Below, one piece after another: positions 28,801 to 37,159 of a stretch of 59,441 nucleotides of DNA. The stretch spans positions 1 through 59,441 of the forward strand of contig JAJRXM010000019.1 in assembly GCA_024276275.1 (NCBI GenBank). The letters are read 5' to 3'. How positions within the stretch are numbered: the first letter of the stretch is position 1; each line of letters begins with the position of its first letter. The notes beneath the pieces are model-generated. The model made no database searches. It had not been told where the DNA came from and saw only the letters and a program-made list of their open reading frames with translations. The translations under genes were made by a program, and so were the position numbers. This DNA comes from Candidatus Zixiibacteriota bacterium. Lineage in GTDB: Bacteria; Zixibacteria; MSB-5A5; GN15; FEB-12.

Positions 28801-28976
28801 TTGCTTATGGCTTAGTCTTTGGGACAGTTATTTTATTAGTAATTCTTCCGGCATATTTCTTATCATTTAATACTATTAGATTAAAATATGCACATATTTA
28901 TTTAGATAAATCTGCAACCCGTGAATCAGTTGAGCCGGCAGTTAAAGAACTAGATAATATCTTAGATTCATACTAA
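25812..28976 (+). CDS. RND-family efflux pump permease
   Basis: This 1,054-residue protein has the standard AcrB/HAE1 length and layout: a first membrane helix, a large periplasmic domain (SYPGASPEEVAEGV), a helix bundle with GILVDDAIVVGENIFAHFERG (transmembrane helix 4, carrying the proton-relay Asp-Asp pair), a second periplasmic domain and a second bundle (GIIVNDSIVFVDQVNRFL). It sits in the inner membrane, driven by proton motive force, and works with the upstream adaptor. The ATG overlaps the adaptor stop (TAATG). No TolC-like outer-membrane gene is adjacent, so the exit duct must be encoded elsewhere. The substrate cannot be predicted; the build is HAE1-like rather than metal-ion-like. 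Confidence 0.93.
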   Translation: MHKLIAYLIRYPIWVSVFMGSVIIFGLISLTQIRFSFFPESIPHIIKIDVSYPGASPEEVAEGVVLKIEENLEGLIGIDRVTSVSKENIGIVTIETMIDTDIDKLLADVKNAVDRIISFPLDAEKPIIYKQEFNLLSLVIGINGETDLYNLKFIAEKFRDDLLATDEISQVEITGLPELEFSIELSEAKLREYQLRFEDIRQAVLNSNLNISGGKFDTEDEEILIRAWGRSYYSEDIMNIPIRGNSNGTVILLRDVASVYEQWEDVSTKQYYNNKFSVSINISQTSSEDILAIAEKAKEIMHTFNAEHNSLEAVILRDMTIPLSQRIELLSKNGVIGLLLIVICLGFFLNLRLSYWVAMSIPFSFAGMFIVANFAGITINIMTLAGMIIVVGILVDDAIVVGENIFAHFERGKSALQAAIDGSKEVLAPVATSVLTTVIIFLAFFFLEGRLGEMMWQMALVVVASLLFSLTEAFLILPSHLAHSKGLKRDNKISTIRKNIESGINHVTKNIYGPILKMALKYKWIIVVIPFAFVMITIGLVKGGLVGVTFFPNVETDEIPINISLVAGSQEAKTDSLLVEIEKICWQINDEIKEERVDKKDVIISVQREIGSNKLGESGSHTGRILVQLLDGEAREMAAYLISNRIRKAVGFIPEAQNLTFGESNRFGKAVSISLLGENIDQLEQATLLLRAELKNFKTLKDITDTNLKGRREINITLKPLAHALGLTLQDVVGQIRQGFFGQEIQRIQRGRNEIRVWVRYRPEERSSLNNLEQMRIRTVNGTEYPFADLAEYTIERGITQINHLTRKQEIKVEANQTSIKDDLPPIIEEISTEVLPRVLSQVKGVTAQFEGQSREENKMKNSMITAFGIAFLSMFILIVLVFRSYAQAGMIFSLIPLGVLGAIWGHGIQGIQLNLLSAIGMLALAGIIVNDSIVFVDQVNRFLKKGQKIEDAIYNSGLARFRPIILTTLTTALGMAPLIFETSRQAKFLIPMAAAVAYGLVFGTVILLVILPAYFLSFNTIRLKYAHIYLDKSATRESVEPAVKELDNILDSY

Positions 28977-28989
28977 ATGTGTATCTTTT

Positions 28990-29799
28990 ATGAAAATAGA
29001 TAAAGCAGAAATTAGAATATTTCAAACCAAAATTAGAAAGTTCTATCGTTTGAAAGGAAGAGAACTTCCGTTTCGTATGATAGACGACCCTTATGCAGTA
29101 ACTGTTTCAGAAATAATGCTGCAGCAAACTCAAGTTGATAGAGTACTACCTAAGTACTTACATTGGATAGACAAATATCCATCCTGGAAAAAATTATCAG
29201 AAACCTCTAATAAATCAATTCTATCAGATTGGTCAGGATTGGGTTATAACAGAAGAGGTTTATATCTAAAATCTATTGCTGAAATAGTTACTAACGAATT
29301 TGGTGGAATCATACCTGCAGATATTGAAACTCTTAAACAACTGCCCGGTATCGGAACTTATACATCACATGCGATTCTTATTTTTGCATTTAAAAAACGT
29401 TTGGCAGCGGTAGATACAAATATACGGAAAGTTCTTCTACACAGTTTTAATCTTTCTCCGGAAACTTCCACTTTAAAAACTCAACAATTAGCAGAAACGG
29501 TTCTCCCGAAAACAAAAATTAGGGAATGGCATTACGGTCTAATGGATTTTGCTAAAACGCTTCCGTCTGAGGTTCATAAAAAATACAAAAATAAATTCAG
29601 CCAATCAAAATTTGAAGGTTCCATCAGACAGATTCGCGGTGAAATTATAAGACAACTGGTTATACACCATTCAGTAACAATTTCGAAAATTTCAATTGAA
29701 ATGAACCGTACTCTAGATGATGTTTCCCAAGCCCTTTCAGGTTTAGTGAAAGAACAAATAGTTTGTTTAAGTAAAAATAAGATTAAATTAGTGAAGTAA
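28990..29799 (+). CDS. MutY-like adenine DNA glycosylase lacking the iron-sulfur cluster
   Basis: The helix-hairpin-helix glycosylase core is clear: catalytic Glu41 in SEIMLQQTQV, the HhH segment LKQLPGIGTYTSHAI, and catalytic Asp142 in AVDTNIRKVL. The family removes adenine paired with 8-oxoguanine. At 269 residues it is shorter than MutY (about 350) and has neither the four-cysteine [4Fe-4S] loop nor the C-terminal NUDIX-like domain. Instead, after MDFAKTLPSE it has KFEGSIRQIRGEIIRQLV and a short winged-helix-like tail, as in clusterless MutY-type enzymes. It lies 13 bp after the pump gene and may share its transcript. A strong terminator follows. Confidence 0.85.
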   Translation: MKIDKAEIRIFQTKIRKFYRLKGRELPFRMIDDPYAVTVSEIMLQQTQVDRVLPKYLHWIDKYPSWKKLSETSNKSILSDWSGLGYNRRGLYLKSIAEIVTNEFGGIIPADIETLKQLPGIGTYTSHAILIFAFKKRLAAVDTNIRKVLLHSFNLSPETSTLKTQQLAETVLPKTKIREWHYGLMDFAKTLPSEVHKKYKNKFSQSKFEGSIRQIRGEIIRQLVIHHSVTISKISIEMNRTLDDVSQALSGLVKEQIVCLSKNKIKLVK

Positions 29800-29811
29800 C
29801 CTGTAATAATA

Positions 29812-29841
29812 AAAGAGAGTTATAAATGTATAACTCTCTTT
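29812..29841. terminator. Bidirectional terminator between convergent genes
   Basis: A perfect 13-bp stem (29812-29824 with 29829-29841) with a 4-base loop lies between the plus-strand glycosylase stop (29799) and the minus-strand DUF3365 stop (29866). A-rich and T-rich arm ends give a short U-tract on each strand. Confidence 0.85.
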
Positions 29842-29865
29842 AGTTTCAAGATTTATTTTTGTAAT

Positions 29866-30594
29866 TTATTTTATAAAAGATAAAGGAAGCATCACAGAAA
29901 TAGCACCCCGAACATCACCTATGTTATATCCTTCTTTCTTACGGCCTGCTATATCAAGAGAACCGACAGGCGTTCCATGACACTTAAGACATGCTTCTTT
30001 TATATAAATAGGTTGCATATAACGGTAGACTTCTTCACCGTTTTTTTGTGCGTTAACACCATATCCTACATTTTTTTCAAATTCATTATTTTCAAACTTG
30101 GCTAATATTTCAGATTCAAAAGCATCCGGTTTGTTGGCACGATTTCTGTATTTACTAGAAGTTTGTTTTAATTTAACACCTGTCTCTTTATAGAAAGCAT
30201 CACCGACTTTTTTGCCATATACAGCAGGAATAAATCCTTTAAATTTAAGTCCTTTTGTATTTATTAATTCCTGTTTGTCGTTGATAACTTCTTTTACAAC
30301 CTTGACATAAGCAATCAATAATTTGTTTAATTCATTGGTTGGCTTTATGGTGGCAAGATCAATTCCGGTTTTTTCATTATAATTTTTTGTCAATTGTGCA
30401 ACAAATAAATCAGCAGTAAATCCTTTGTCACCTTTTGCTTCGTCATTTATAAGCCCTTGATTTACAGCAGTCACATAGCGACCGGAAACTAAAGCCAAAG
30501 CAAGTTTTTGAGCCATATCATCTGATTTTTCAGCATGCACAAAAGAACCGATTAACATTGCCGGGAATAATATCCCGATTAATAAGTTTCTCAT
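29866..30594 (-). CDS. Periplasmic DUF3365 haem-binding protein
   Basis: A signal peptide (ending SFVHA) is followed by a Tll0287-like/DUF3365 sensor domain and a single c-type haem motif CLKCH (Cys202-His206) near the C-terminus, in the family pattern YMQPIYIKEACLKCHG, with a closing GAISVMLPL. Such proteins sit in the periplasm and bind one haem; they are thought to sense or carry electrons. On the minus strand an AAGGGG lies upstream of the ATG. It is divergent from an msrB gene, and an inverted repeat lies between them, which fits joint control under oxidative or haem stress. Confidence 0.85.
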   Translation of the reverse strand: MRNLLIGILFPAMLIGSFVHAEKSDDMAQKLALALVSGRYVTAVNQGLINDEAKGDKGFTADLFVAQLTKNYNEKTGIDLATIKPTNELNKLLIAYVKVVKEVINDKQELINTKGLKFKGFIPAVYGKKVGDAFYKETGVKLKQTSSKYRNRANKPDAFESEILAKFENNEFEKNVGYGVNAQKNGEEVYRYMQPIYIKEACLKCHGTPVGSLDIAGRKKEGYNIGDVRGAISVMLPLSFIK

Positions 30595-30657
30595 TGAAAA
30601 CCCCTTTCTTGTGATAGTAATGGTCTAAATAAAATGAAATAAATACTTACATAAAAA

Positions 30658-30679
30658 AGATAATTAAATCTAATTATCT
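30658..30679. promoter_or_regulatory. Perfect inverted repeat in the divergent DUF3365/msrB spacer
   Basis: AGATAATTA (30658-30666) and TAATTATCT (30671-30679) form a perfect 9-bp inverted repeat with a 4-base centre. It lies 64 bp from the DUF3365 start and 156 bp from the msrB start. It could be an operator; no T-tract follows the arm, so a terminator is less likely. Confidence 0.45.
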
Positions 30680-30835
30680 ATATTTTCGGTTATTAGAAAT
30701 GTTCCTTAACTATCTGAATTGTATAAGAAATTAAAAAGATTTATTCGAGTTTCATGTTGAAACAGAAAATTTGAAAGGAACTCTTTATTCTCTTAATTGG
30801 TACAAGTTTACAAGTCTTACATAGAAAGGAATTGT

Positions 30836-31384
30836 ATGAGGATTCAGAAAAAATCAAAGCTGGTTCTTACGACTTTAGTTGTTCTTGCCGTATTTGTTAT
30901 GTATAATTCACTTATCTCGCAACCTATAAAGGAATCAAAGTTGGAAAAAAATAAAAAAGAATTAGTTCCAAATGCTGAAGGTAAAATTGTATTAACAGAC
31001 GCCGAATGGAAAAAACGGCTTACTGATGAAGAATACAGAATATTACGTAAAGGCGGCACCGAGCGGGGAGGAACAGGTGAATTTTATCATAATAAAAAAA
31101 ATGGAAAATATCTTTGTGCCGGTTGCGGATATGAACTTTTTAAATCTGATACGAAGTATGACTCAGGTTCAGGTTGGCCTGCATTTTTTAAACCTGCTTC
31201 TGATTCATCAGTTGCTGAAAAAAGTGACAATACTTTCGGCATGAATCGTACTGAAGTTAAATGTTCTCGCTGCGGTGGCCACTTAGGCCATGTTTTTGAT
31301 GACGGACCTAATCCGACCGGACTTAGGTATTGTGTAAATTCCGCTTCATTAAACTTTGTACCCGATAGTATTGATAAAAAATGA
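30836..31384 (+). CDS. msrB: Peptide-methionine (R)-S-oxide reductase, membrane-anchored or exported
   Basis: MsrB reduces the R-epimer of methionine sulfoxide. The protein has the zinc cysteine pairs (CAGC and CSRC), the GSGWPAFF substrate motif, [11 protein letters not shown], and catalytic Cys in [10 protein letters not shown] choose ATG 30836 because AGAAAGGA ends five bases before it; the upstream TTG at 30797 lacks such a site. The 182-residue product starts with a hydrophobic segment ([16 protein letters not shown]), so it acts in the periplasm, consistent with repair of oxidised envelope proteins and with the divergent haem protein. Its TGA overlaps the next gene's ATG (ATGA). Confidence 0.93.
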   Translation: MRIQKKSKLVLTTLVVLAVFVMYNSLISQPIKESKLEKNKKELVPNAEGKIVLTDAEWKKRLTDEEYRILRKGGTERGGTGEFYHNKKNGKYLCAGCGYELFKSDTKYDSGSGWPAFFKPASDSSVAEKSDNTFGMNRTEVKCSRCGGHLGHVFDDGPNPTGLRYCVNSASLNFVPDSIDKK

Positions 31385-31953
31385 ATGTTAAATATGTAGT
31401 CCTAGATTCATAACAATTATTTATTAGACAGGCACATATAAATGATGCTTTAGAAATAGCTGATTATTTTAAAAGAAATCGTCTATTTCATAAACAGTAC
31501 GACCCTGTCCGTTCCAAAGAGTTTTATACTGAACCTTTCTGGACAGATTTAATTTTGACAGATTTGCAAAAGTTTAGAAACGATGAATCTTTACGATTGT
31601 TTCTTTTTAAGAAGGATATCCCCCAAAGAGTAATCGGTATGGTTCATTTTTTCGGATTTACAAGAGGAGTTTTTCAAGCGACTTATTTAGGATATTCTCT
31701 TGATGAAGCAGAGCAGGGGAATGGGTATATGCATCAGGCTTTATCTGTTACAGTCGAATATATGTTCAACGACTTACATTTTCATCGTATTATGGCAAAT
31801 TGTATGGTAAGTAATAAAAAGAGCTTACAAGTATTACAAAAATTAGATTTCGAAATTGAAGGTACAGCAAAAGACTATCTATTTATAAACAGAAATTGGG
31901 AAGATCATATTTTAACAACTCGAATAAACTATAAACATAAATTTAATCAATAG
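31381..31953 (+). CDS. RimJ/RimL-type GNAT N-acetyltransferase with an in-frame TAA at codon 11
   Basis: The ATG overlaps the msrB stop (ATGA), and the frame reads [10 protein letters not shown], then TAA (31411-31413), then [19 protein letters not shown] and a full GNAT domain with acetyl-CoA loop QGNGYM and the C-terminal [24 protein letters not shown]. The N-terminus aligns position by position with the common family pattern LETERLxLRxxxxxDA if the TAA is read as an amino acid. The next possible initiator, TTG 31555, would delete the first 57 codons, including beta-1 and alpha-1, and would likely give an inactive enzyme. So this is a nonsense mutation, an error, or readthrough. The family acetylates N-termini or small amines. 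Confidence 0.75.
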
Positions 31954-32158
31954 AACCCGGTTCGGGTTCATTAGGAAAAGGCTCAAATTTCGTTTGACCG
32001 GTTTTAAGCATCATCTTTACGTACGGATGACACCGCTTACAATTTTCACCAAATCGCACATGCTTCTGTAAATCTTCTAGCTTGTTGATATTATGTTTTT
32101 CAGCAATTTTTATTAATTCAGTAAATTTTTTTCCAAAACAAACACATCGCGTAACCAA
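31943..32158 (-). CDS. BFD-like [2Fe-2S] protein
   Basis: This 71-residue protein has the bacterioferritin-associated-ferredoxin cysteine pattern: Cys5-x-Cys7 and Cys40-x2-Cys43, with an intervening helix pair (LIKIAEKHNINKLEDLQKHV). Such domains carry a [2Fe-2S] cluster for iron mobilisation or electron transfer. The start is a TTG, but AAGGA lies seven bases upstream (32166-32170 on this strand), which supports it. It lies 85 bp after the radical SAM gene on the same strand and overlaps the 3' end of the convergent acetyltransferase gene by 11 bp. It might reduce the radical SAM enzyme; this is inference. Confidence 0.8.
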   Translation of the reverse strand: MVTRCVCFGKKFTELIKIAEKHNINKLEDLQKHVRFGENCKRCHPYVKMMLKTGQTKFEPFPNEPEPGSID

Positions 32159-32243
32159 ATTTATTTCCTTTTGCTCGTTAGTATTTCAATACAAAAGAAT
32201 ATATTTTAGTTTATTCATAAATACAATGTCTCTTGTAAAAATA

Positions 32244-33155
32244 TTAGCCTTCTGAGCATGAAGTGCCGGAGGAAAAACAGGAGAAACAACGATGATGTCC
32301 AAGCATAACTTTGATATTTATAGATTCCTTGAGCGTTTTACTCAGGTTATATTGCTCATCATCATCAACTAGAGTACAGGCATAGACACCTGTTTGCCCG
32401 TTCTTTTTTACAATCATACGACTATAAGCACACATAAATTCAGCTCTGGATATTTCGTTTTTATATGTTGTCATACAATTTTCTGTAATATGAGGAACTT
32501 CAATAGATTTATTTGCTTTAAAAAGATTATAGAACACAATTAGCTTTGTATCTTCGGGTATTCCGGCATTCTTAAAAACTTGTTTAAATTTCTCTTCAAC
32601 AGCACTTTTGTCTTCACTTTGACGACCGTACCTTGCGACAGAAACTGAAAATCTGTTTTGATGAAGCATCCCTAATGTTTCAAGTGCTATTGCAAAAGAT
32701 CCTTTACCTCGACCGTTATCATGTTCTTTTTCATCAGGATGGTCTATCGAGATTCTAAATTTTAGATTATTTGGTGTTTTTTTTAGTTGTAATACTTCGT
32801 CAAACTTACTTCTTATAGGTCCGGTACCATTGGTTAAAACTAAACAAGGGCGATATTGTAAGGCATAAGAAAGTATCTTAGGAAAATCATTATTTACAAA
32901 CGGTTCTCCACCGGTAAATGAAAAGCGTTCAACTCCCAATTCAACCGCTTCATCTATATATTGTTTTGCTTCATCAAATGTAAGTAGTTCTATTCGTCTG
33001 TCACCCGGCTTTGAATCTTCAAAACAAAATGAACAGCCCAAATTACAATCGGTTCCGGTATGAAACCAAAGCTCAGTTAATTTTTCAGCTTGTATATATC
33101 CACGTTTGACCCCATCAGGAGTTAATAGCCAATTATTCTCAGTTGTATGATGCAT
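32244..33155 (-). CDS. Radical SAM enzyme with a C-terminal cysteine cluster
   Basis: The CxxxCxxC motif (Cys37, Cys41, Cys44 in CNLGCSFC) binds the catalytic [4Fe-4S] cluster that cleaves S-adenosylmethionine. FSFTGGEPF and VLTNG complete the barrel signature. The 303-residue protein ends with CFSCFSSGTSC, a Cys-rich tail after Cys260-type GVYACTLV, resembling the auxiliary-cluster (SPASM/twitch) region in reduced form. The product could modify a peptide or small molecule; I cannot name the substrate. No precursor peptide gene is visible nearby. It is divergent from metH and precedes a [2Fe-2S] protein gene. Confidence 0.85.
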   Translation of the reverse strand: MHHTTENNWLLTPDGVKRGYIQAEKLTELWFHTGTDCNLGCSFCFEDSKPGDRRIELLTFDEAKQYIDEAVELGVERFSFTGGEPFVNNDFPKILSYALQYRPCLVLTNGTGPIRSKFDEVLQLKKTPNNLKFRISIDHPDEKEHDNGRGKGSFAIALETLGMLHQNRFSVSVARYGRQSEDKSAVEEKFKQVFKNAGIPEDTKLIVFYNLFKANKSIEVPHITENCMTTYKNEISRAEFMCAYSRMIVKKNGQTGVYACTLVDDDEQYNLSKTLKESINIKVMLGHHRCFSCFSSGTSCSEG

Positions 33156-33347
33156 TAGTATATTCTTATTTTGTTTAGAGTTATTGTTATTAGCACAAAC
33201 AACAACATATTATAAATGTTCCTTAAAAATAATATAAAATTAAATAGAATTAAGTCGTAATTGTTTAGTATAAAATATTTTATATAGTATTCTAAGTAAG
33301 AATTAGTAAATTAAATAAGTCGGGCAGAACTATAATTGAGATTATGT

Positions 33348-36300
33348 ATGAGCAAAATAGAGCAATTAAAACAACTACTATCTGAAAAAATCCTCATTCT
33401 AGACGGTGCTATGGGGACTATGATTCAAGGGTATAAACTTTCAGAATCAGAATTTCGAGGTAAACGATTTGCTGATCATCCCGTTGATTTAAAAGGAAAT
33501 AACGACCTCCTTTCACTTACTCAACCTGAGATAATTGCTGAAATTCAAAGAGCCTATCTATCAGCCGGAGCAGATATTATAGGAACCAATACATTTAACG
33601 GTACCTCAATTTCTCAGTCAGACTACCAAACAGAAAAATATGCCTACGAGATAAATCTTGAATCAGCCAAAATTGCCAAAAAAGCAGCAGAAGAATTTAC
33701 TCTGCAAGACAGTAGTAAACCTCGTTTTGTTGTAGGCTCTATGGGACCTACAAATAGAACCTGCTCAATCTCACCCGATGTGAACAATCCCGGATTGCGA
33801 ACAGCAGATTTTGAAATGATGCGGGTTTCTTACTATGAAGAAGCAAAGGGGCTTCTTGATGGCGGTGTAGATATTCTGGCACTTGAAACTATTTTTGATC
33901 CTTTAAATTCCAAAGCAGCTATCTTTGCTGTTAAACAACTACTAGATGAATATAAAATACGAGATTTTCCCATCTGGATATCAGGAACGATTACCGATAA
34001 AAGTGGGCGTACTCTTTCTGGCCAAACAACAGAGGCGTTTTGGAATTCAGTTCGTCATGTCAATCCGTTTGCGGTCGGACTAAATTGTGCTATGGGGGGA
34101 GAAACTCTCAGACCGTTTTTAAAAGAATTATCGGAGCTTGCTGATTGTTATGTCTCAATTTATCCCAATGCAGGACTTCCAAATCAGTTTGGTGAATATG
34201 ATGACACCCCACAATATATGGCTTCAGTTCTAAAAGAGTTCGGACAATCAAAACTGTTAAACATTGTTGGCGGATGTTGTGGTTCTACTCCCGAACATAT
34301 CGCAGAAATTCATAATGCTTTTCAAAGTATAAAACCGAGAGAAATTAAAACAAAAGAACGTCTGACCCGTCTTTCCGGCCTAGAGCCGATGGTCATTCGC
34401 AAAGATTCCTTATTTGTTAATATAGGCGAACGGACTAATGTTGCAGGTTCTGCTCGATTTGCAAAACTTATCAAAGCAGGTGAGTATGAAAAGGCTCTTG
34501 ATGTAGCCATGCAGCAGGTACGCAACGGTGCCCAGGTTATTGATATTAATATGGATGATGCCATGCTTGACGGTAAAGATGCTATGGTTAAATTTCTCAA
34601 CCAGGCAGCCTCGGTACCGGATATTGCAAAAGTTCCGTTTATGATAGATTCATCCGACTGGGAGATAATAGAAGCCGGGTTAAAATGTCTACAAGGAAAG
34701 GGCATTGTTAATTCTATATCTTTAAAAGACGGCGAAGATGCATTTCTTGCAAAAGCTGAAACAATAAAACTTTATGGTGCCGCTGCTATTGTTATGGCAT
34801 TTGATGAACAAGGCCAGGCAGACAGCTATGAGCGAAAAGTTGACATCAGTAAACGTGCCTATAAACTACTGACAGAAAAAATAAACTTCCCACCCGAAGA
34901 TATAATTTTTGATCTGAATATCTTTGCTATAGCAACAGGTATAGCCGAACATAATTCCTATGCTATTGATTATATCAAAGCCTGTAAAACTTTAAAAAAA
35001 GAACTTCCGTATATCAAAATCTCCGGTGGTGTCAGTAACCTTTCATTTTCCTTTAGAGGTAACGACTACATTCGAGAAGCAATGCATTCTGTATTTTTAT
35101 ATCACGCCATAAAGGCAGGAATGGATATGGGGATTGTCAATGCCGGACAGTTGACGATTTACGATGATATAGAACCACAACTACGGGAGGTTATTGAAGA
35201 TTTAATTTTAAACCGTTCTGATTCTGCAACTGAAAAACTAACTATTCTTGCCCAAAAAACAAAAGGGAAAAAGAAAAGTTCTGTCGCCGATGATGTCTGG
35301 CGTAAATTGCAGCCGACCGAACGTATTTCACATGCTTTAGTGCATGGTATTACCGACCATATAGTAGCAGATGTCGAGGAGTTGCGTTTGTCAGGATTTA
35401 TTCCTCTTGAGCTTATTGAAGGCCCCTTGATGAACGGTATGAAAATTGTCGGGACACTTTTTGGTGAAGGCAAAATGTTTCTCCCTCAAGTCGTCCGTTC
35501 GGCACGTGTCATGAAAAAAGCAGTTGAATATTTGGAACCTTTTTTGGAGGCAGAAAAAGGAACCCGTTCATCGCGTGGAAAAATTCTTTTGGCAACTGTC
35601 AAGGGAGATGTCCACGATATCGGTAAAAATATTGTTGGAGTAGTATTAGGTTGTAACAACTATGAAATTGTTGATTTAGGTGTTATGGTTTCCGCAGAAA
35701 CAATTTTAGAAACGGCAATTGAAAAAGATGTTGATATTATCGGATTAAGCGGACTTATCACTCCTTCGCTTGAGGAAATGGTACATGTTGCCAAAGAAAT
35801 GGAACGCCTGCAATTTAAGAAACCGATACTTATTGGAGGAGCTACAACCTCTCGTTTACATACTGCTGTCAAAATTGAACCGCAGTATAATGGGAATACA
35901 ATTCACGTTGCCGACGCTTCCCGATCTGTTGCAGTAGTAAACAATCTAATGCAAAAAGATAAAAAAGATTCTTATACTGCCTTTATTAAAGAACAGTACG
36001 AACAACTACGAAATGACTATACAAAGAAAAGCAAAGATTCAAAACTTCTTACTTTTGAAGATGCGAAAAATAATAAGCTACATATAAATTGGAAAAACTA
36101 TAAACCTGTAATACCCCAAACATTAAAACGCCAGGTTTTAAACAATTATCCGATTACTGAACTCAGAGAATTTATTGACTGGACACCGTTTTTTAAGGCA
36201 TGGGAGCTTCCCGGGCGATACCCGAATGTGTTAAAATCTACACATACAAAAAAAGAAGCAAATAAACTCTTTGATGATGCCAATAGTATGCTTGATAGAA

Positions 36301-37022
36301 TTAATTCAGAGTCATTACTAGAAGCCCGAGCAGTCTTTCAACTGTTTCCGGCTCAATCAATAGGTGAGGATATAATACTATTTACTGATGAAAACTGTAC
36401 TGACACACTCGCAACCTTGCATTTTTTACGCCGTCAAAAAGAAAAATCTCATGGCATAAACTATTCACTTGCAGATTTTGTTGCACCACAAAAATTAAAT
36501 ATTAAAGATTTTCTTGGTTTGTTTGCCGTAACAGCAGGCATAAATGCTGAGCAGTCTGCTCAGAAGATATTTGAGAAACATGATGAATACTCACAGATTA
36601 TGCTCAAATTACTGGCAGACCGTCTTGCCGAAGCTTTTGCCGAACGGTTACATCAGTTGGTTCGTACGAAATATTGGGGATACCGACACGATGAACATCT
36701 TACCAATGATGAATTAATAAATGAATTATATACAGGCATCCGTCCTGCTCCGGGTTATCCGGCTTGTCCCGATCACTCAGAGAAAAAAACTATTTTTAAT
36801 CTTTTAAATGTCACCAATCAAATTGGAGTATCACTTACCGAAGGATGTGCTATGACTCCGACAGCATCTGTTTCCGGTTATTATTTTGCTCATAATGAGG
36901 CAAAGTATTTTTCTGTCGGAAAACTTACCGAAGATCAGATTATTGACTATGCCAAGAGAAAAGAGATGTCTGTTAAATCAGTAGAAAAATGGTTGAGTCC
37001 AAACTTGGCATATCAAAAATAA
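33348..37022 (+). CDS. metH: Cobalamin-dependent methionine synthase
   Basis: MetH transfers the methyl of 5-methyltetrahydrofolate to homocysteine through cobalamin. All four modules are present in 1,224 residues: a homocysteine domain with zinc cysteines GLNCAMGGE and [10 protein letters not shown] (about 1-330), a pterin domain starting [14 protein letters not shown] (about 355-620), a B12 cap and Rossmann domain with the axial-His motif GDVHDIGKN (about 650-880), and a SAM-dependent reactivation domain with [12 protein letters not shown] (about 900-1220). I prefer ATG 33348 over the TTG at 33336. I see no cobalamin riboswitch in the 190 bp upstream. MetF, which makes its substrate, follows at 37160. 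Confidence 0.97.
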   Translation: MSKIEQLKQLLSEKILILDGAMGTMIQGYKLSESEFRGKRFADHPVDLKGNNDLLSLTQPEIIAEIQRAYLSAGADIIGTNTFNGTSISQSDYQTEKYAYEINLESAKIAKKAAEEFTLQDSSKPRFVVGSMGPTNRTCSISPDVNNPGLRTADFEMMRVSYYEEAKGLLDGGVDILALETIFDPLNSKAAIFAVKQLLDEYKIRDFPIWISGTITDKSGRTLSGQTTEAFWNSVRHVNPFAVGLNCAMGGETLRPFLKELSELADCYVSIYPNAGLPNQFGEYDDTPQYMASVLKEFGQSKLLNIVGGCCGSTPEHIAEIHNAFQSIKPREIKTKERLTRLSGLEPMVIRKDSLFVNIGERTNVAGSARFAKLIKAGEYEKALDVAMQQVRNGAQVIDINMDDAMLDGKDAMVKFLNQAASVPDIAKVPFMIDSSDWEIIEAGLKCLQGKGIVNSISLKDGEDAFLAKAETIKLYGAAAIVMAFDEQGQADSYERKVDISKRAYKLLTEKINFPPEDIIFDLNIFAIATGIAEHNSYAIDYIKACKTLKKELPYIKISGGVSNLSFSFRGNDYIREAMHSVFLYHAIKAGMDMGIVNAGQLTIYDDIEPQLREVIEDLILNRSDSATEKLTILAQKTKGKKKSSVADDVWRKLQPTERISHALVHGITDHIVADVEELRLSGFIPLELIEGPLMNGMKIVGTLFGEGKMFLPQVVRSARVMKKAVEYLEPFLEAEKGTRSSRGKILLATVKGDVHDIGKNIVGVVLGCNNYEIVDLGVMVSAETILETAIEKDVDIIGLSGLITPSLEEMVHVAKEMERLQFKKPILIGGATTSRLHTAVKIEPQYNGNTIHVADASRSVAVVNNLMQKDKKDSYTAFIKEQYEQLRNDYTKKSKDSKLLTFEDAKNNKLHINWKNYKPVIPQTLKRQVLNNYPITELREFIDWTPFFKAWELPGRYPNVLKSTHTKKEANKLFDDANSMLDRINSESLLEARAVFQLFPAQSIGEDIILFTDENCTDTLATLHFLRRQKEKSHGINYSLADFVAPQKLNIKDFLGLFAVTAGINAEQSAQKIFEKHDEYSQIMLKLLADRLAEAFAERLHQLVRTKYWGYRHDEHLTNDELINELYTGIRPAPGYPACPDHSEKKTIFNLLNVTNQIGVSLTEGCAMTPTASVSGYYFAHNEAKYFSVGKLTEDQIIDYAKRKEMSVKSVEKWLSPNLAYQK

Positions 37023-37094
37023 TTTAGTTGATTTAGATAGGTTTCTGTAACTATTTATATAGAAATAATAATTTATATAAATAAGGCATATAGA

Positions 37095-37125
37095 ACAGCT
37101 TGCAAGCTGTGAGCTTGTCGAAGTA
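37095..37125. repeat. REP-like palindromic element
   Basis: ACAGCTTGCAAGCTGT (37095-37110) is a perfect 16-bp palindrome followed directly by GAGCTTGTCGAAG. The latter resembles the TGAGCTTGTCGAA family of dispersed intergenic repeats seen in many bacteria. It lies in the metH-metF spacer and could form an attenuating hairpin. I did not find a second copy here, but my search by eye is limited. Confidence 0.5.
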
Positions 37126-37159
37126 TATTCAGCTATAAGGAATAGATGAAAAGAAAATA

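Noticed and set aside
30697-33226. A shared 13-base string (AAATGTTCCTTAA) in the two divergent spacers at 30697-30709 and 33214-33226
   Set aside because: In AT-rich DNA of this length, repeated 13-mers are expected by chance many times over, and nothing else supports a shared site.
33156-33347. Possible cobalamin riboswitch upstream of metH
   Set aside because: The 190-bp spacer lacks the conserved B12-box and the GC-rich paired segments expected.
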